NCBI GenBank assembly: GCA_039029135.1
Contig: JBCCGT010000007.1
Span: forward strand, 62,001 to 126,000
Source of the DNA: JALZVT01 sp039029135
GTDB lineage: Bacteria > Pseudomonadota > Gammaproteobacteria > Pseudomonadales > Azotimanducaceae
Direction of reading: 5' to 3'
Length of the DNA stretch: 64,000 nt
The number at the start of each line of letters is the position of its first letter. Position 1 is the first letter of the stretch. The notes under the pieces are model-generated. The model saw only the letters and a program-made list of their open reading frames with translations. It did not search any database and was not told where the DNA came from. The position numbers and the translations under genes are program-made. This document shows positions 63,004-64,000 of the stretch, piece after piece.

Positions 63004-63970
63004 GCTCTGCCGCCCCCTGCCCTGTCCCCGGCGCCGTTCCTGGTCCCTTCTCCGGCCCCTCTGGCTGATCCAGCGGCGCGTCGACCAACAGCCGGGCCTC
63101 AAGCTCGCGCACCGTGCGCGCCGTGGTCCGGATCAGCGCCAGCATCTCCTCGCGCTCGCGATGCGCCTGTTCTTCGGTTTCCAGGCGCTTCGCCTCCTCT
63201 TCTTCCCAGTGCATCGCCTGCATGGAATTGACGATGATACCGATGAACAGATTAAGGATGGTGAACGCCGAGATCAGGATGAAGGGCACGAAGTAGGCCC
63301 ACGCGTAGGGATACTGCGCCATCACCGGTCTCGCGATGCCCATCGACCAGCTTTCGAGCGTCATGATCTGGAACAGCGAGTAGATGCTGGCGCCGAGGGA
63401 ACCGAACCACTGCGGAAAGCGCTCGCCGAACAGCTCGGTGCCGAGTACGCCAAAGACGTAGAAGACGAGCGCCAGCATGAACACCACCCAGCCGATGCTC
63501 GGCAGCGCCGACAACAGCGACTCCGTGAGCTGGCGCAGTCGCGGCACCGTGGACAGCAGTCGCAGTACGCGCAGGATGCGCAGACTGCGCAGGATGGCGA
63601 AGGGGCCGGCGTTGGGGACGAGCGACACCGCAACGATCACGAAGTCCATCAGGTTCCAACCGCTGCGGAAGAAGTCGAGCCGATAACAGTAGAGCTTGAT
63701 GAGGATCTCGAGCGTGAACAGCGCGATGACGACACGCTCGAGCCACAGCAGCACATCGCCATAACTGCTGCTGAGCGCACTCGATGTCTCGACGCCCAGA
63801 GCGATTGCGTTGATGACGATGAGAATGGTGACCAGACGGGTCACGGGCGCGCTCTCGATCCAGAGCGTCAGGGACTGGCGTAACTCAGACACGGATGCGC
63901 GTTCGAACTGGGCAAGCCGTGATTCTAGCAGGCTGACCGGTCCACCGAACCCGCCATTGTGGGCAACCAT
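62975..63970 (-). CDS. bacterial voltage-gated sodium channel (NaChBac/NavBac type)
   Basis: A 331-residue one-domain channel. S1-S4 span about 42-140, with S4 arginines at 128, 131, 134 and 137 ('ILRSLRILRVLRLLS'). S5, a pore helix and S6 follow. The selectivity filter 'TLESWS' (204-209) is the sodium-type filter of NaChBac. After S6 ('LFIGIIVNSM') a Glu/Arg-rich coiled coil (about 252-295) is expected to bundle the tetramer. The C-terminal tail is Gly/Pro/Asp-rich. It likely supports sodium entry for motility or pH control. Confidence 0.94.
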   Translation of the reverse strand: MVAHNGGFGGPVSLLESRLAQFERASVSELRQSLTLWIESAPVTRLVTILIVINAIALGVETSSALSSSYGDVLLWLERVVIALFTLEILIKLYCYRLDFFRSGWNLMDFVIVAVSLVPNAGPFAILRSLRILRVLRLLSTVPRLRQLTESLLSALPSIGWVVFMLALVFYVFGVLGTELFGERFPQWFGSLGASIYSLFQIMTLESWSMGIARPVMAQYPYAWAYFVPFILISAFTILNLFIGIIVNSMQAMHWEEEEAKRLETEEQAHREREEMLALIRTTARTVRELEARLLVDAPLDQPEGPEKGPGTAPGTGQGAAEHDHGESGRD

Positions 63971-64000
63971 TTGCCTTATGAGGGGCCTCGGCGCGGGGCG

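Overview
This is a GC-rich, gene-dense bacterial chromosome segment. The mix of genes fits a free-living, probably aquatic, proteobacterium, most likely a gammaproteobacterium: fatty-acid and CoA chemistry, spinster-type and GPH-type MFS carriers, a Baeyer-Villiger-type monooxygenase, a NaChBac-type sodium channel, an MSHA/type II-like pseudopilus operon and an integron-like cassette. That assignment is inferred from gene content only. I saw no rRNA, tRNA, CRISPR array, prophage or replication origin.

Layout. 1-12.3 kb: the tail of an Lrp/AsnC regulator, a PEP mutase/isocitrate lyase family enzyme, an MlrC-type M81 peptidase, a small membrane-anchored protein, a PepSY protein, and two tandem ~1,100-residue secreted BNR-repeat propeller paralogues. 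An acyl-CoA-dehydrogenase-like flavoprotein and a SnoaL-like protein follow. 12.4-23.7 kb: a class IV aminotransferase coupled to a sulfotransferase-like gene, an exported methyltransferase-like protein, two enoyl-CoA hydratases, a two-component system divergent from a secreted trypsin-PKD protease, a VOC protein, an LLM flavin monooxygenase and an Eis-like acetyltransferase. 23.7-33.3 kb: a secreted phosphoesterase, an MFS carrier, a low-GC two-gene cassette with an attC-like site, a CaiB/BaiF CoA-transferase, an ECF sigma cluster, a quinone oxidoreductase and a HAD phosphatase.

33.4-42.8 kb: a decayed MFS gene, then a tightly coupled leftward operon of eight genes for a compact type IV pilus/type II secretion-like machine. 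In order of transcription it reads pseudopilin, ATPase, inner-membrane platform, second pseudopilin, PilM/N-like, PilO-like, PilP/GspC-like and secretin. A truncated, frameshifted IS110 transposase lies at its promoter end. No prepilin peptidase is in the window.

42.8-64 kb: a GPH carrier, a flavin monooxygenase, an AT-richer TPR/HEAT-like gene, a nucleotidyltransferase, an SMP-30 hydrolase, a two-domain thioredoxin-fold protein, modC and modB without modA, an S9 peptidase lipoprotein, a sulfotransferase, malonate carrier genes madL and madM, a D-aminoacylase, a 2OG-Fe(II) oxygenase, a YD-repeat/EF-hand lipoprotein, and an operon of a voltage-gated sodium channel, a phytanoyl-CoA dioxygenase-like enzyme and a DUF3820 protein.

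The parts most worth a second look are the compact pseudopilus operon, the attC-like cassette at 27.2-28.3 kb, the three GTATC repeats at 10-bp spacing between the two-component genes and the protease, and the lipoprotein that interleaves YD-type repeats with calcium-binding-like loops.
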